This document shows, piece by piece, positions 34,954 to 43,603 of a stretch of 64,000 bases of DNA. A program made the position numbers and the translations under genes. Location: assembly GCA_028693165.1 (NCBI GenBank), contig JAQUVX010000019.1, positions 1 through 64,000 on the forward strand, given 5' to 3'. Below the pieces are notes generated by a model. The model saw nothing but the letters and a program-made list of their open reading frames with translations, was not told the origin of the DNA and did no database searches. The stretch's first letter is position 1. Each line of letters starts with the position of its first letter. The stretch is from Lachnospiraceae bacterium (GTDB taxonomy: Bacteria > Bacillota > Clostridia > Lachnospirales > Lachnospiraceae).

Positions 34954-35964
34954 ATGAGTTTTGAGACATGTAAGGACGTATGGGTATTTATAGACACATT
35001 CCAGGGACAGCCAAAGAGCGTCGGCCTGGAACTTCTCGGACAGGGAAGAAAGCTGGCGGAGGGTTTGAAGCAGAAGCTGTGTGCCGTCGTAATCGGTAAG
35101 GATGTAGAGCCGGCGGTCAAGGCGGCCAATGAATATGGCGCTGACAAAATCTATGTGGTAAAGGGTGATGAGTATGAGAATTACTCTGCAGATGCATATG
35201 GACATGTATTCCTGGAACTGTGCAAAAAGTATGACCCGAACACCATTTTGGTGGGTGCTACCGTAAACGGAAGAGATCTGGGTTCCAAGATTGCAGTCAG
35301 CCTTCGCACAGGTCTGACCGCAGACTGTACCGCACTGAGTGTGGATGAGGAGACTGGAAACGTCGTGTGGGAGAGACCTGCATTTGGCGGTAACCTTTAT
35401 GCACAGATCCTGTGCAGCGAGACCCGTCCTCAGATGGGAACCTGCCGCCCGGGTGCATTTAAGAAACAGACACCGAACCCGGACAACAAGGCTGAAATCA
35501 TTTATGAAGAGATTCACACTCCGGCAGAGCTGATCCGCACGAAGGTGCTTGAGATCATCAAGGCATGTGAGAATGACGATATGAGACTGGACGAGGCGGA
35601 TGTCATCGTATCCGGCGGCCGCGGCATGAAATCTGCTGAGAATTTTGCAATCTTAAAAGAGCTGGCAGATGTGATGGGCGGAACCGTAGGCTGCTCCAGA
35701 GCAGCAGTGGATTCCGGCTGGATGCCGCAGACCAAGCAGGTTGGACAGACCGGTTCTACCGTAGCACCGAAAATCTACATCGCATGCGGTATCTCCGGTG
35801 CCGTACAGCACGTGGCAGGCATGAGCGAATCCGATACGATCATTGCGATCAACAAGGACGAGACCGCTCCGATCTTTGAAGTTGCGGATTACTGCATCGT
35901 GGGAGATCTCTTCGAGATCGTGCCGGCCCTGACCAAAGAGCTGAAAGCAAAGCAGCAGGGCTGA
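34954..35964 (+). CDS. etfA: Electron transfer flavoprotein alpha subunit
   Basis: A 336-residue EtfA/FixB-type protein. The N-terminal nucleotide-binding half contains NTILVGATVNGRDLGSKIAV. The C-terminal FAD domain has IVSGGRGMKSAENFAILKEL, KQVGQTGSTVAPKIYIACGI and GAVQHVAGM, the standard FAD motifs. GGAGG supports ATG 34954; the in-frame TTG at 34948 is too close to it. No fused ferredoxin domain is present. Confidence 0.95.
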   Translation: MSFETCKDVWVFIDTFQGQPKSVGLELLGQGRKLAEGLKQKLCAVVIGKDVEPAVKAANEYGADKIYVVKGDEYENYSADAYGHVFLELCKKYDPNTILVGATVNGRDLGSKIAVSLRTGLTADCTALSVDEETGNVVWERPAFGGNLYAQILCSETRPQMGTCRPGAFKKQTPNPDNKAEIIYEEIHTPAELIRTKVLEIIKACENDDMRLDEADVIVSGGRGMKSAENFAILKELADVMGGTVGCSRAAVDSGWMPQTKQVGQTGSTVAPKIYIACGISGAVQHVAGMSESDTIIAINKDETAPIFEVADYCIVGDLFEIVPALTKELKAKQQG

Positions 35965-36018
35965 TCTGGAAACAGGAATCAGGAAGCGCGGCTTTCGGGA
36001 GTTTGAGGGAGATGGGTT

Positions 36019-37659
36019 ATGTTTGAAGAAATGAAGATCAACCCGGGTCTGAAGCAGCAGTATATCGAACAAGGTTACTGGACAGAAGAAACACTTCTGG
36101 AATGCTGGGAGCGGTCGGCGGATCGCTTCCCGGACCGGGAATATGTGGTGGATGACCGGGGAAATCGTTATACCTACAGGCAGATGGACGAGGCGGCGGG
36201 AAAAGTTGCAGCCTTCCTTCTGAGCAATGGCGTGCAGCCGCAGGATGTGGTTTCCTATCAGGTCCCGATCTGGAGTGAATTTGCCATCATCACAATCGCC
36301 TGTCTGAAGGCCGGAGCCGTAGCGCATCCGATTGCCATGTCCTATGAGGAAAAAGAACTGATAAGAGGCATGAACACAACCGAGTCCAAGGTATACTTTG
36401 GGCCGACCTTCTTTTACAAGACCGATTACGAGAAGCGGATTCTGGCGGCACAGCCGGAGCTTCCGTTTTTGAAACGGATCGTCCTTCTGGATGCGATGAA
36501 AGAAAAAGAAGGCAGCAGCATCACGCTGACACAGATCTTAAGAACCTATCAGCCGCTTCCGAGAGAAGCCTCTCCGAGACAAAGCGGCATGGCGCTCGCC
36601 GTCATTTTATGCACCTCCGGTACGACGGGAGGGACAAAGGGTGTCATGCTGACCCATGATAATGTCCGATACAGCGAGCAGGTGTTTAACGAAGAACTGG
36701 GGCTGACCGAGGAGGACATCATGTTCATGCCGGCTCCGCTGAATCATGCAACCGGGTTTCATCACGGACTGATCGCACCGATGTTGATCGGAGCGAAGGT
36801 GGTGCTCCAGCAGAAATACAAATGCCGGGAAGCCATCGACCTGATGAATCGGGAACACTGCACCTATTCCATGGGTGCAACGCCGTTTATCTATGATATT
36901 CTGCGTGAGATCGAGACCAACGGCGGCGGACTTCCGGACCTGAAGTTTTATCTCTGCGGCGGTGCTCCGGTACCGGGATATATGGTGCAGAAGGCGTGGA
37001 AATATGGGATTCTTCTCTGCGAGGTCTACGGCTCCACAGAGAGCGTGCCGCACGTGTTCGTCCGTCCGTCCGAGGCACTTAAGCTGAACGGAACGACCTC
37101 GGGAAGAGCCATTGCGGGCATGGAGGTTCGCGTGGTGGATGATCAGGGCAACGAGGTTCCGATCGGAACTCCGGGTGAGGAGGTTTCGAGAGGCCCGGCG
37201 CTGTTTGTCGGATATCTGAAAGCACGTGACATCACGGATGGAGTTCTGGATGAGGATGGCTGGTTTCACAGCGGGGACATCTGCGTCATGGATGAGTCCG
37301 GCAATATCCATATTATAGGAAGAAAAAAGGATATGATTGTCCGCGGCGGCGAGAATTTGAATTCCAACGAGATCAACGATGCGCTGGAGGGCTGTCCGGG
37401 GATGGGCGACCACACGGTGATCGGTATGCCGGATGACCGCATGGGAGAGAAAATCTGTGCGTTCGCGGTGCCAAAGCCGGGAGCGGAACATTTAAAGCTG
37501 GAGGACGTCATCGCCTATTTGCAGGAAAAACAGGTGCCGAAGCGTTTCTGGCCGGAACGGCTGGAGCTGATCGACCGAATCCCACATACGGGAAGCGGGA
37601 AGGTAAAGAAATATCAGCTGCAGGAAGAATTAAAAAACAGAATGAAGGGATGTTTATGA
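36019..37659 (+). CDS. AMP-forming acyl-CoA synthetase (CaiC-like)
   Basis: A 546-residue ANL-superfamily ligase that activates a carboxylate as acyl-AMP and then acyl-CoA. Motifs are ILCTSGTTGGTKGVMLTHDN (P-loop), EVYGSTESVPHVF, GWFHSGDICVMDESG, GRKKDMIVRGGENL and the catalytic Lys in HTGSGKVKKYQL. It follows etfA by 54 bases and overlaps the next gene by ATGA. The cluster composition (ligase, CaiB-like transferase, two dehydrogenases and ETF) parallels carnitine and gamma-butyrobetaine pathways. The acid activated here cannot be read from sequence. Confidence 0.9.
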   Translation: MFEEMKINPGLKQQYIEQGYWTEETLLECWERSADRFPDREYVVDDRGNRYTYRQMDEAAGKVAAFLLSNGVQPQDVVSYQVPIWSEFAIITIACLKAGAVAHPIAMSYEEKELIRGMNTTESKVYFGPTFFYKTDYEKRILAAQPELPFLKRIVLLDAMKEKEGSSITLTQILRTYQPLPREASPRQSGMALAVILCTSGTTGGTKGVMLTHDNVRYSEQVFNEELGLTEEDIMFMPAPLNHATGFHHGLIAPMLIGAKVVLQQKYKCREAIDLMNREHCTYSMGATPFIYDILREIETNGGGLPDLKFYLCGGAPVPGYMVQKAWKYGILLCEVYGSTESVPHVFVRPSEALKLNGTTSGRAIAGMEVRVVDDQGNEVPIGTPGEEVSRGPALFVGYLKARDITDGVLDEDGWFHSGDICVMDESGNIHIIGRKKDMIVRGGENLNSNEINDALEGCPGMGDHTVIGMPDDRMGEKICAFAVPKPGAEHLKLEDVIAYLQEKQVPKRFWPERLELIDRIPHTGSGKVKKYQLQEELKNRMKGCL

Positions 37660-38213
37660 TTGAGCAGACCTATGGTCCAAGAAGATGCAGGGACAGCAGA
37701 AAGCCACCCTTAAGTGAATGTCCGGACACGTTTCTTTATCGGTGTCCCGTCTGCGGAGCCGTCTTTACCGTCAGCAGCTTTCCCAACCGGAAGGCGGACG
37801 AGGGCAGCAGACAGATCCGATGCTGCGGGGAGACAGCAGAGCGGCTGGTTCCGAAATCATTGGAGGAAGCGTCGCTGACTGAGATCTTGAGCTACAAGAT
37901 CACCGGCGGCTACAATGACAATGCGGTACAGGTTTCCTGGAAGGCATATCAGAAGGAACTGATCCCGGAATGGATCTATCTAAAGACGTTTACGGGGGGA
38001 TATTTAAAGCATGTATTTCCCGGAAAGCGCCCGCCCATGATCTTTGCACTGGCGGATCTGGATGCATTCGCGTATTGTGACGAAGACCCGTGCCTGGAAT
38101 GTACATTCCGGTGCAAGCGAGGCTTTATCATCTACAGCTACATAAAGGAAAAGGGACTTATTGAAATACCACTTGATAAGATGAACCCTTACTGGCAGTC
38201 CGACGCACAATAG
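37656..38213 (+). CDS. Desulfoferrodoxin/superoxide-reductase-like protein lacking iron ligands
   Basis: A 185-residue protein with an N-terminal rubredoxin/desulforedoxin-like zinc or iron site (YRCPVCGAVFTV and RCCGETAERLVP). A second domain has the strand pattern of neelaredoxin: VQVSWKAYQKELIPEWIYLK, LKHVFPGKRPPMIFAL and AFAYCDEDPCLE. In real superoxide reductases the equivalent places hold His ligands (VSHxxxxEHYIxWI, CNxHG). Here the first is Trp and others are missing, so iron catalysis is unlikely. AAGGGA and the ATGA overlap support ATG 37656. It may be an electron carrier or scaffold for the neighbouring ETF enzymes. The family call is moderate. Confidence 0.55.
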   Translation: MIEQTYGPRRCRDSRKPPLSECPDTFLYRCPVCGAVFTVSSFPNRKADEGSRQIRCCGETAERLVPKSLEEASLTEILSYKITGGYNDNAVQVSWKAYQKELIPEWIYLKTFTGGYLKHVFPGKRPPMIFALADLDAFAYCDEDPCLECTFRCKRGFIIYSYIKEKGLIEIPLDKMNPYWQSDAQ

Positions 38214-38257
38214 CAGGCAATCGTGTTTTACAAGGTAAAAGGATTTTTGGATTCGAA

Positions 38258-38277
38258 TTTGTTAAATTTCTAACAAA
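38258..38277. promoter_or_regulatory. Inverted repeat upstream of the YkvI-type transporter gene
   Basis: TTTGTTA, six bases, TAACAAA. This is a perfect 7-base inverted repeat in AT-rich DNA, about 35 bases before the transporter start. It could be an operator, for example of the LysR protein at 40902, or part of a weak hairpin. Confidence 0.4.
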
Positions 38278-38310
38278 ATGATATCAATAAAACTCAGGAG
38301 GGTTATCGTT

Positions 38311-39609
38311 ATGGGAAAGTCACAAACAATGGACAAGAGCCAGGTCATTGACTGGAGAACCGTCATCGTATTTGTATCAATCGCGTTCAGCTCCCAATGT
38401 GGAGGCGGATTTGCGGCAGGTTCGACACCGTGGTCCTATTTCTTTCAGAATACCGGTTTCTATGGGATGCTGCCGGAGGTGACACAGCCGTATTTCTGTC
38501 TGTTCATGCCTCTGATCGTAGCAGCAATCAACTGCTTCATGATCTATTTCTTCATGAAATTTGCAATGGATTTCCGCACCTTCGACTATGGAAACTTCCT
38601 CGGAAAATACGGCGAGCGTTTCTTTGGCGGAAAACTGGCAAAACCCATGCAGTATGTGTATGAACTGAACTTCAACTGGCTGCTGATCGTATGTATGGCA
38701 CTGGCTTATTCTTCCTCAGGCTCCGCACTTCACGAGCTGACCGGAATTCCTTATATGCTGACCACCTTCATCGTGGGTGTCATCATGTTCGTTCTCTGCA
38801 TGAAGGGTTCCTCACTGGTGCGTAAGAATGCAGTATTCATGAGCAGCGTGATCTTCCTTGCACTGGTTGTAGTCAATGTACCAAACCTGTTTTTCAACAT
38901 CGCCTCCGGCAACCTCACAAGAGAGCTGGGCGTCATGTCAGAGCAGATCCATACAAGCATCGCTTCCGGTGCAGGCAGCATGATCAAATATCTTCTGATC
39001 GCATTTGCATGGGCCTACATTTTCTCAGGACAGAACCTGGGCGGCTTCGGTGCTTATGTAAACCACGCACAGTTGTTCACAAACAAGAAGACCCTGCGTT
39101 GGGCGGTTATATTATCCGTTATTGCAAACTGGGCATTCCTGGAAATGACCGTTGTCAACCTTGCTGCAAACTACAGTCAGGTTATGGAAGGATGGAAAGC
39201 CGGCAAAGCAGTTTATACCATCCTTGTTGTTCAGAACGGCGTCGGAACGGGCGTGGTAAAGGGCATCATGCTGACCCTGATCACGGTAGCGATCTTCTTT
39301 GCGACAATCTCAACTGCAATCAACTATGCACAGGGCTTCAATGACCGTGCACTGAACTGGTATCAGAAGAAAACCAACGAAGCACCGGAGATTTCAGCTG
39401 CAAAGCGCAACAAACGCGGTGCGGTTCTGACCCTGATCTACATCTGTCTGACATGGGGCGTTTCCCAGGCAGGTCTGACGGCACTGGTATCCAAGGGCCT
39501 GACGCTGGTATCCTTCATCAACCTGTTCACCCTGATCTTCCCGACCATCATGAACGTGATTATTGGGTGGAAGGATGCGGATTATACAAAGCTGGAAAAA
39601 ATGGAATAA
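38311..39609 (+). CDS. YkvI-type membrane transporter (LeuT-fold relative)
   Basis: A 432-residue polytopic protein with about ten to eleven hydrophobic segments. It begins WRTVIVFVSIAFSSQCGGGFAAGS, the Gly-rich first helix typical of YkvI-like members of the APC/LeuT superfamily. ALAYSSSGSALHELTG and a charged tail also fit. CAGGAGGG supports ATG 38311. It is 97 bases after the superoxide-reductase-like gene and directly before an MFS transporter. It is a candidate importer of the acid processed by the CoA cluster. Substrates of this family are largely unknown. Confidence 0.82.
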   Translation: MGKSQTMDKSQVIDWRTVIVFVSIAFSSQCGGGFAAGSTPWSYFFQNTGFYGMLPEVTQPYFCLFMPLIVAAINCFMIYFFMKFAMDFRTFDYGNFLGKYGERFFGGKLAKPMQYVYELNFNWLLIVCMALAYSSSGSALHELTGIPYMLTTFIVGVIMFVLCMKGSSLVRKNAVFMSSVIFLALVVVNVPNLFFNIASGNLTRELGVMSEQIHTSIASGAGSMIKYLLIAFAWAYIFSGQNLGGFGAYVNHAQLFTNKKTLRWAVILSVIANWAFLEMTVVNLAANYSQVMEGWKAGKAVYTILVVQNGVGTGVVKGIMLTLITVAIFFATISTAINYAQGFNDRALNWYQKKTNEAPEISAAKRNKRGAVLTLIYICLTWGVSQAGLTALVSKGLTLVSFINLFTLIFPTIMNVIIGWKDADYTKLEKME

Positions 39610-39633
39610 GTGGATCACAGGAGAATATTATTT

Positions 39634-40839
39634 ATGAAAATTAAAGGAAATCGCTGGGCAGTTTTTATAGCAGGATACGCCTGTGTATTTGCCATTGCTT
39701 TAACCAATGTGTGGAGTGTGTTTGTCAATCCGCTGGTCGCGGCCAACGGATGGGAGAAGAGTAATGTATTAAATGCCTATGCGTACTATTCGCTGGTCAT
39801 GGCTGTGTTTGGTATCGTGTCAGCAAAGCTGATTCAGCGGTTTCCAACCCGTGGAGTGCTGTACTTCGGTTCTGCCTGCATGGCGGTGGGACTGCTTGGA
39901 ACCGGACTTGTAAAAAACATATCAGGTCTGTATCTGATGTTCAGCGTTCTGTTTGCGATCGGCGGAGGGTGCACCTACAATCTGTCGATCACCAATACCC
40001 TGAAATGGTTTCCGGATAAGAAGGGGCTGGTCTCCGGCCTGCTCTTATCCGGAGCTTCTCTGGGCGGCATGGTGTTCGCGCCGGTTATGAACGGCCTCTT
40101 TACAAAGTACGGAGTCCGCACGGCCTGTATCATCATGGCCTGTGTGTTTGCGGTCTATCTTGGACTGACGGTATGGATGGCACAGGCGGCGCCGGAAGGA
40201 TACCGGCCGGAGGGCTGGGAGCCGCCGGCGGTGAAGGCGGGAACGACCGGGGGCAGAGATTTTCACTGGACGGAAATGGTTAAGACCCCTCTGTTCTACC
40301 TGATCTTTTTCCTGTTCATCAGCGCCAATACGGGAAGTGCCATGATGATCAGCTCCGCGTCGGTGATCGGCCAGTCCTATGCGGGACTGTCTGCGGCGGC
40401 GGCAGCGACCGCGGTGGGAACGATGTCCTGTTTTAACTTTGTGGGGCGGATGTTCTTTGGCTGGCTGTCCGATCGGATCGGGCGCTACAACGCACTGATG
40501 ATTTCGGTCAGTGTGTGCACCTGCGTGATGATTATGCTGTTTTTAAACAGTTCCCCGACGGTATTTATCGGCGGCATGTGCCTGACAGGGATGTGCGGCG
40601 GATCAATTCTCGCGCTGCTTCCGTCCATCTGCTCGGATGCATTCGGAACGAAGAACTCCACGATGAACTACAGCATTCTGTTTCTTGGCTTTGCGGGAAG
40701 CTCCTTTCTGGCACCGAGAATCGCGGCAAAGTTCGCCGGAAATTATTCCCTTGCCTTTTTGACGGCCTGTGGCCTGTGCGTGGCGGGGCTGGTGCTTCTG
40801 TGCTGCATCAAGAGCATGATTAAGAAAAGCATCGGCTAG
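39634..40839 (+). CDS. MFS transporter, oxalate/formate antiporter (OFA)-like
   Basis: A 401-residue twelve-helix MFS protein. The first helix region (FIAGYACVFAIALTNVWSVF) and GGGCTYNLSITNTLKWFPDK between helices 4 and 5 are typical of OFA and monocarboxylate-type carriers. VGRMFFGWLSDRIGRYNAL is the MFS loop motif in the second half. AGGAGA precedes ATG 39634; a GTG at 39610 is a weaker option. It lies 24 bases after the YkvI-type gene. Two transporters of different families in tandem suggest one for uptake of the acid and one for product export. Confidence 0.87.
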   Translation: MKIKGNRWAVFIAGYACVFAIALTNVWSVFVNPLVAANGWEKSNVLNAYAYYSLVMAVFGIVSAKLIQRFPTRGVLYFGSACMAVGLLGTGLVKNISGLYLMFSVLFAIGGGCTYNLSITNTLKWFPDKKGLVSGLLLSGASLGGMVFAPVMNGLFTKYGVRTACIIMACVFAVYLGLTVWMAQAAPEGYRPEGWEPPAVKAGTTGGRDFHWTEMVKTPLFYLIFFLFISANTGSAMMISSASVIGQSYAGLSAAAAATAVGTMSCFNFVGRMFFGWLSDRIGRYNALMISVSVCTCVMIMLFLNSSPTVFIGGMCLTGMCGGSILALLPSICSDAFGTKNSTMNYSILFLGFAGSSFLAPRIAAKFAGNYSLAFLTACGLCVAGLVLLCCIKSMIKKSIG

Positions 40840-40846
40840 GAAAGAC

Positions 40847-40875
40847 TTGTTTTTTGTTTGCGAATCAGGCATAAT
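40847..40875 (+). promoter_or_regulatory. Promoter of the LysR gene
   Basis: TTGTTT (40847-40852), 17 bp, CATAAT (40870-40875). The palindrome ATAATGGTATTAT (40871-40883) overlaps the -10 and may be a LysR autoregulatory site. Confidence 0.5.
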
Positions 40876-40901
40876 GGTATTATAAACAAGTCGGAGGTAC
40901 C

Positions 40902-41786
40902 ATGAATTTACCACAACTGTATTATTTTCGTAAGCTGGCCGAGGTGCAGCATTACACACAGGCAGCGAAAGAACTTTTTATCACACAGCCGAGTCTCAGC
41001 GACTCCATTGCGTCCCTGGAAAAAGAGCTTGGGGTGCGCCTGTTTCAGAAAAAGGGGCGGAACATTCAGTTAACAAAATACGGAAGAGAATTTTATCAGT
41101 ATGTGTCGGAATCGCTGGGCATTCTGGAACACGGGATTGCCCTTTTGAAGGAAGGGGCCGGCAGCAGCAGCGGTGTCGTCGATGTCGGATGTATTCCGAC
41201 ACTGCTGGGAGATTATCTTCCGGATGTGGTTGACAGCTATTCCGTGCTCAACCCGCAGGTGCATGTCAATGTCTACCAGGGTATGTCGATCGAGGTCGCG
41301 CAGGGCGTTGCGGAAGGCCGGTTTGACATTGGATTCTGCTCGATGGTGGAAAATCAGCCGGATCTTGTCTTTGTGCCGGTCACCTATCAGGAGCTGATTG
41401 CGATTGTCAACAAAGAGCATCCGCTGGCTGACCGCAAAGAGCTTCTTTTGGAGGAACTGCGGGATTATCACCTGACGACGTATCGGGACACGATTCCGAT
41501 CGGAAAGGTGGTCACGGGGCTTTTGAAGGAAAAGGGTGTGAAAGCGGCTTATTCCTACGATGATGAAATCTCCATCGGCGGTCATATTTCCAAGTATGCG
41601 CAGGTTGCGATCGTGGCGGATACTCCTTTTTTGCGTCAGTTTGACGATCTGGTCAAGATCAGACTTCCGGAAGTGCCGAAGGATACGCGGATGATCTATA
41701 TGGTTTACAGCAAGAAGAATTTCATCACCTCAGCGGTGGAAGGCTTCGCCAATTACGTGGTGGCACATGCCCTGAGACTGCCGTAG
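40902..41786 (+). CDS. LysR-family transcriptional regulator
   Basis: A 294-residue LysR protein. The N-terminal winged helix is LPQLYYFRKLAEVQHYTQAA, ITQPSLSDSIASLEKELGVR and LFQKKGRNIQLTKYGREF. The effector domain (about 90-294) has the periplasmic-binding-protein fold pattern (VDVGCIPTLLGDYLPDVV, FDIGFCSMVENQPDL). CGGAGG precedes the ATG. It closes the acyl-CoA/transporter cluster in the same direction and probably senses its substrate or a CoA-pathway intermediate. LysR genes are more often divergent from their targets, so its targets are not certain. Confidence 0.9.
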   Translation: MNLPQLYYFRKLAEVQHYTQAAKELFITQPSLSDSIASLEKELGVRLFQKKGRNIQLTKYGREFYQYVSESLGILEHGIALLKEGAGSSSGVVDVGCIPTLLGDYLPDVVDSYSVLNPQVHVNVYQGMSIEVAQGVAEGRFDIGFCSMVENQPDLVFVPVTYQELIAIVNKEHPLADRKELLLEELRDYHLTTYRDTIPIGKVVTGLLKEKGVKAAYSYDDEISIGGHISKYAQVAIVADTPFLRQFDDLVKIRLPEVPKDTRMIYMVYSKKNFITSAVEGFANYVVAHALRLP

Positions 41787-41820
41787 AAACAACAAGAGAG
41801 AACGGATGCAATCTAACGGA

Positions 41821-41849
41821 TTGAAACTCTTCCTCAAATGTGTTAGAAT
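41821..41849 (+). promoter_or_regulatory. Promoter of the NlpC/P60 hydrolase gene
   Basis: TTGAAA (41821-41826), 17 bp, TAGAAT (41844-41849), about 30 bases before the start codon. Confidence 0.7.
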
Positions 41850-41879
41850 AAACAGTATTCGACAAAGGAAGAGAGGTCA

Positions 41880-43523
41880 GTGCGTTTTATGACTGAAAGA
41901 TATAAAAGATTAACAGGAGCGGTGCGGCGGTACGGCATCGCGGTTCTGGCGGCGGGGCTGCTGGCAGGCTGCGGGGCTGCGGCGCAGTCGGCGAATGCCA
42001 CCGAGGCGACGACGGAAGAGATCGTGCTTATGGAAGAGACGCTGCCGCAGACCGCGGCGGATGAGACAGTGATGGCGCTGTCCCCGGATGGCCCGATTCT
42101 GCCGTCTGTGGCCGGTGTGGATGCGGAGTATTCCGAACCGATTCCAGATTATCTGCGGGTCGGCGAACAGCATCCCATCGTAGTGAAGTTGCAGGAACGT
42201 CTGATGGAGCTGGGCTTCATGGACAACGATGAACCGACGGATTATTATGGGGAAGTGACCCAGAGTGCGGTCAAGATCTATCAGCGCCAGAACCAGTTGG
42301 CGCAGGACGGCGTGATCGGTCCGGAGACGCTGAAGGCGATCTTGTCCCCGGATGCCAAATATTATGCGGCGCAGCCGGGAGATCAGGGTGACGATATTCA
42401 GCGGATTCAGATTCGTCTGTACGAGCTGGGTTATCTGGCGAGCGAAGGTCAGCTGACGGGCAGCTTCGGTGAGAGCACCGAGGAGGCTGTGAAGAAGATG
42501 CAGAGCGTCAATGCGCTGGAGCAGGACGGCAAGGTCGGACGAAAGACCATGAACCTGCTGTACAGTGAGGACGTGAAGCCGAATATGCTCTCCTATGGTG
42601 AGAAGAGTGAAGTGGTGCTGGCTGCACAGAAGCGGTTGAAGGAGCTGGGCTACATGACGACAGACCCGGACGGCTCCTATGGAAACGATACGATCATCGC
42701 GGTCAAACAGTTCCAGTCGAAGAATGATCAGGTTGTGGACGGTTATCTTGGGCCATCCACCCGTATTGCACTTAACAGCGGGGATGCGCTTCCCAACGGC
42801 CTCAGCCTGGGCGACAGCGGTGACAACATTCAGCGCGTGCAGAATCTGTTAAGCAAGCTGGGCTATCTGACGGCGGCGAATGCCACCGGCTATTACGGCG
42901 AGGTGACGGAGAACGCGGTGAAGCTGTTCCAGAGAACCAACGGCCTGTCTTCGGACGGTCAGGTTGGCGCGATGACGATGGCGAAGCTGACCAGCACAGA
43001 CGCGAAGAAGGCACCGGCGAATACGCCGAGAAACAACAACAATTCCTCCAACAGAGGTTCTTCAGGCAGTTCTTCGGGCCAAAGCTCCTCCGGCGGCAGT
43101 TCTTCCGGTGGAAAACAGAGCGGTGGAAGCACCAGTGTTCCGAATACGGGAAGTGCAAGCGGCGGAGCCAGTGCTTTGATCTCCGTGGCAAGCTCCAAGC
43201 TGGGAAGCCCATATGTATGGGGAGCAAAGGGACCGAACTCCTTTGACTGCTCCGGTTTCGTGTACTGGTGTCTGAATCAGGTCGGCGTAAGACAGAGCTA
43301 CATCACCTCCTCCGGCTGGCGGAGCGTAGGGAAATATACCCGTATTTCCAGCTTCTCAAACCTGCGCGCAGGTGACATCATCGTCGTGAGCGGCCATGTG
43401 GGCATTGTGGCAGGCGGCGGCACCGTGATTGATGCTTCCTCCGGTAACGGCAAGGTCGTACATCGTTCCTTGAGCTCCTGGTGGGCAAACAACTTCATCG
43501 TAGGGTGGAGAATCTTCGGATAA
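41880..43523 (+). CDS. Cell-wall hydrolase lipoprotein: four PG-binding repeats and NlpC/P60
   Basis: A 547-residue secreted endopeptidase. A basic start and hydrophobic stretch end in a lipobox (GLLAGC). Four PG_binding_1 repeats follow (about residues 98-155, 166-228, 235-295 and 304-367), each with an LQ/QxRLxELGY helix and a Y/FGxxTxxAVKxFQ motif. A Ser/Gly/Asn linker (about 370-425) leads to NlpC/P60 with catalytic Cys457 (FDCSGFVYWC) and His506 (GHVGIV). It cleaves peptide stems of peptidoglycan. GTG 41880 behind AAGGAAG and ATG 41889 behind GAGAGG are both possible starts. Monocistronic. Confidence 0.92.
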   Translation: MRFMTERYKRLTGAVRRYGIAVLAAGLLAGCGAAAQSANATEATTEEIVLMEETLPQTAADETVMALSPDGPILPSVAGVDAEYSEPIPDYLRVGEQHPIVVKLQERLMELGFMDNDEPTDYYGEVTQSAVKIYQRQNQLAQDGVIGPETLKAILSPDAKYYAAQPGDQGDDIQRIQIRLYELGYLASEGQLTGSFGESTEEAVKKMQSVNALEQDGKVGRKTMNLLYSEDVKPNMLSYGEKSEVVLAAQKRLKELGYMTTDPDGSYGNDTIIAVKQFQSKNDQVVDGYLGPSTRIALNSGDALPNGLSLGDSGDNIQRVQNLLSKLGYLTAANATGYYGEVTENAVKLFQRTNGLSSDGQVGAMTMAKLTSTDAKKAPANTPRNNNNSSNRGSSGSSSGQSSSGGSSSGGKQSGGSTSVPNTGSASGGASALISVASSKLGSPYVWGAKGPNSFDCSGFVYWCLNQVGVRQSYITSSGWRSVGKYTRISSFSNLRAGDIIVVSGHVGIVAGGGTVIDASSGNGKVVHRSLSSWWANNFIVGWRIFG

Positions 43524-43544
43524 TAGAGAATGGGTTTAAAACAT

Positions 43545-43591
43545 AAAAAAGGTATGGATCGCGGCCGGTTGGCTGCGTTCCATACCTTTTT
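43545..43591. terminator. Bidirectional terminator between convergent genes
   Basis: AAAAAAGGTATGGA pairs with TCCATACCTTTTT around a GC-rich loop, with T runs on both strands. It serves the hydrolase gene and the kinase gene. Confidence 0.9.
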
Positions 43592-43603
43592 GTTATGTTG
43601 CGG

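Noticed and set aside
43021-43150. Ser/Gly/Asn-rich tandem codons resembling a CRISPR or minisatellite
   Set aside because: It is the in-frame flexible linker of the NlpC/P60 hydrolase and the units are irregular.
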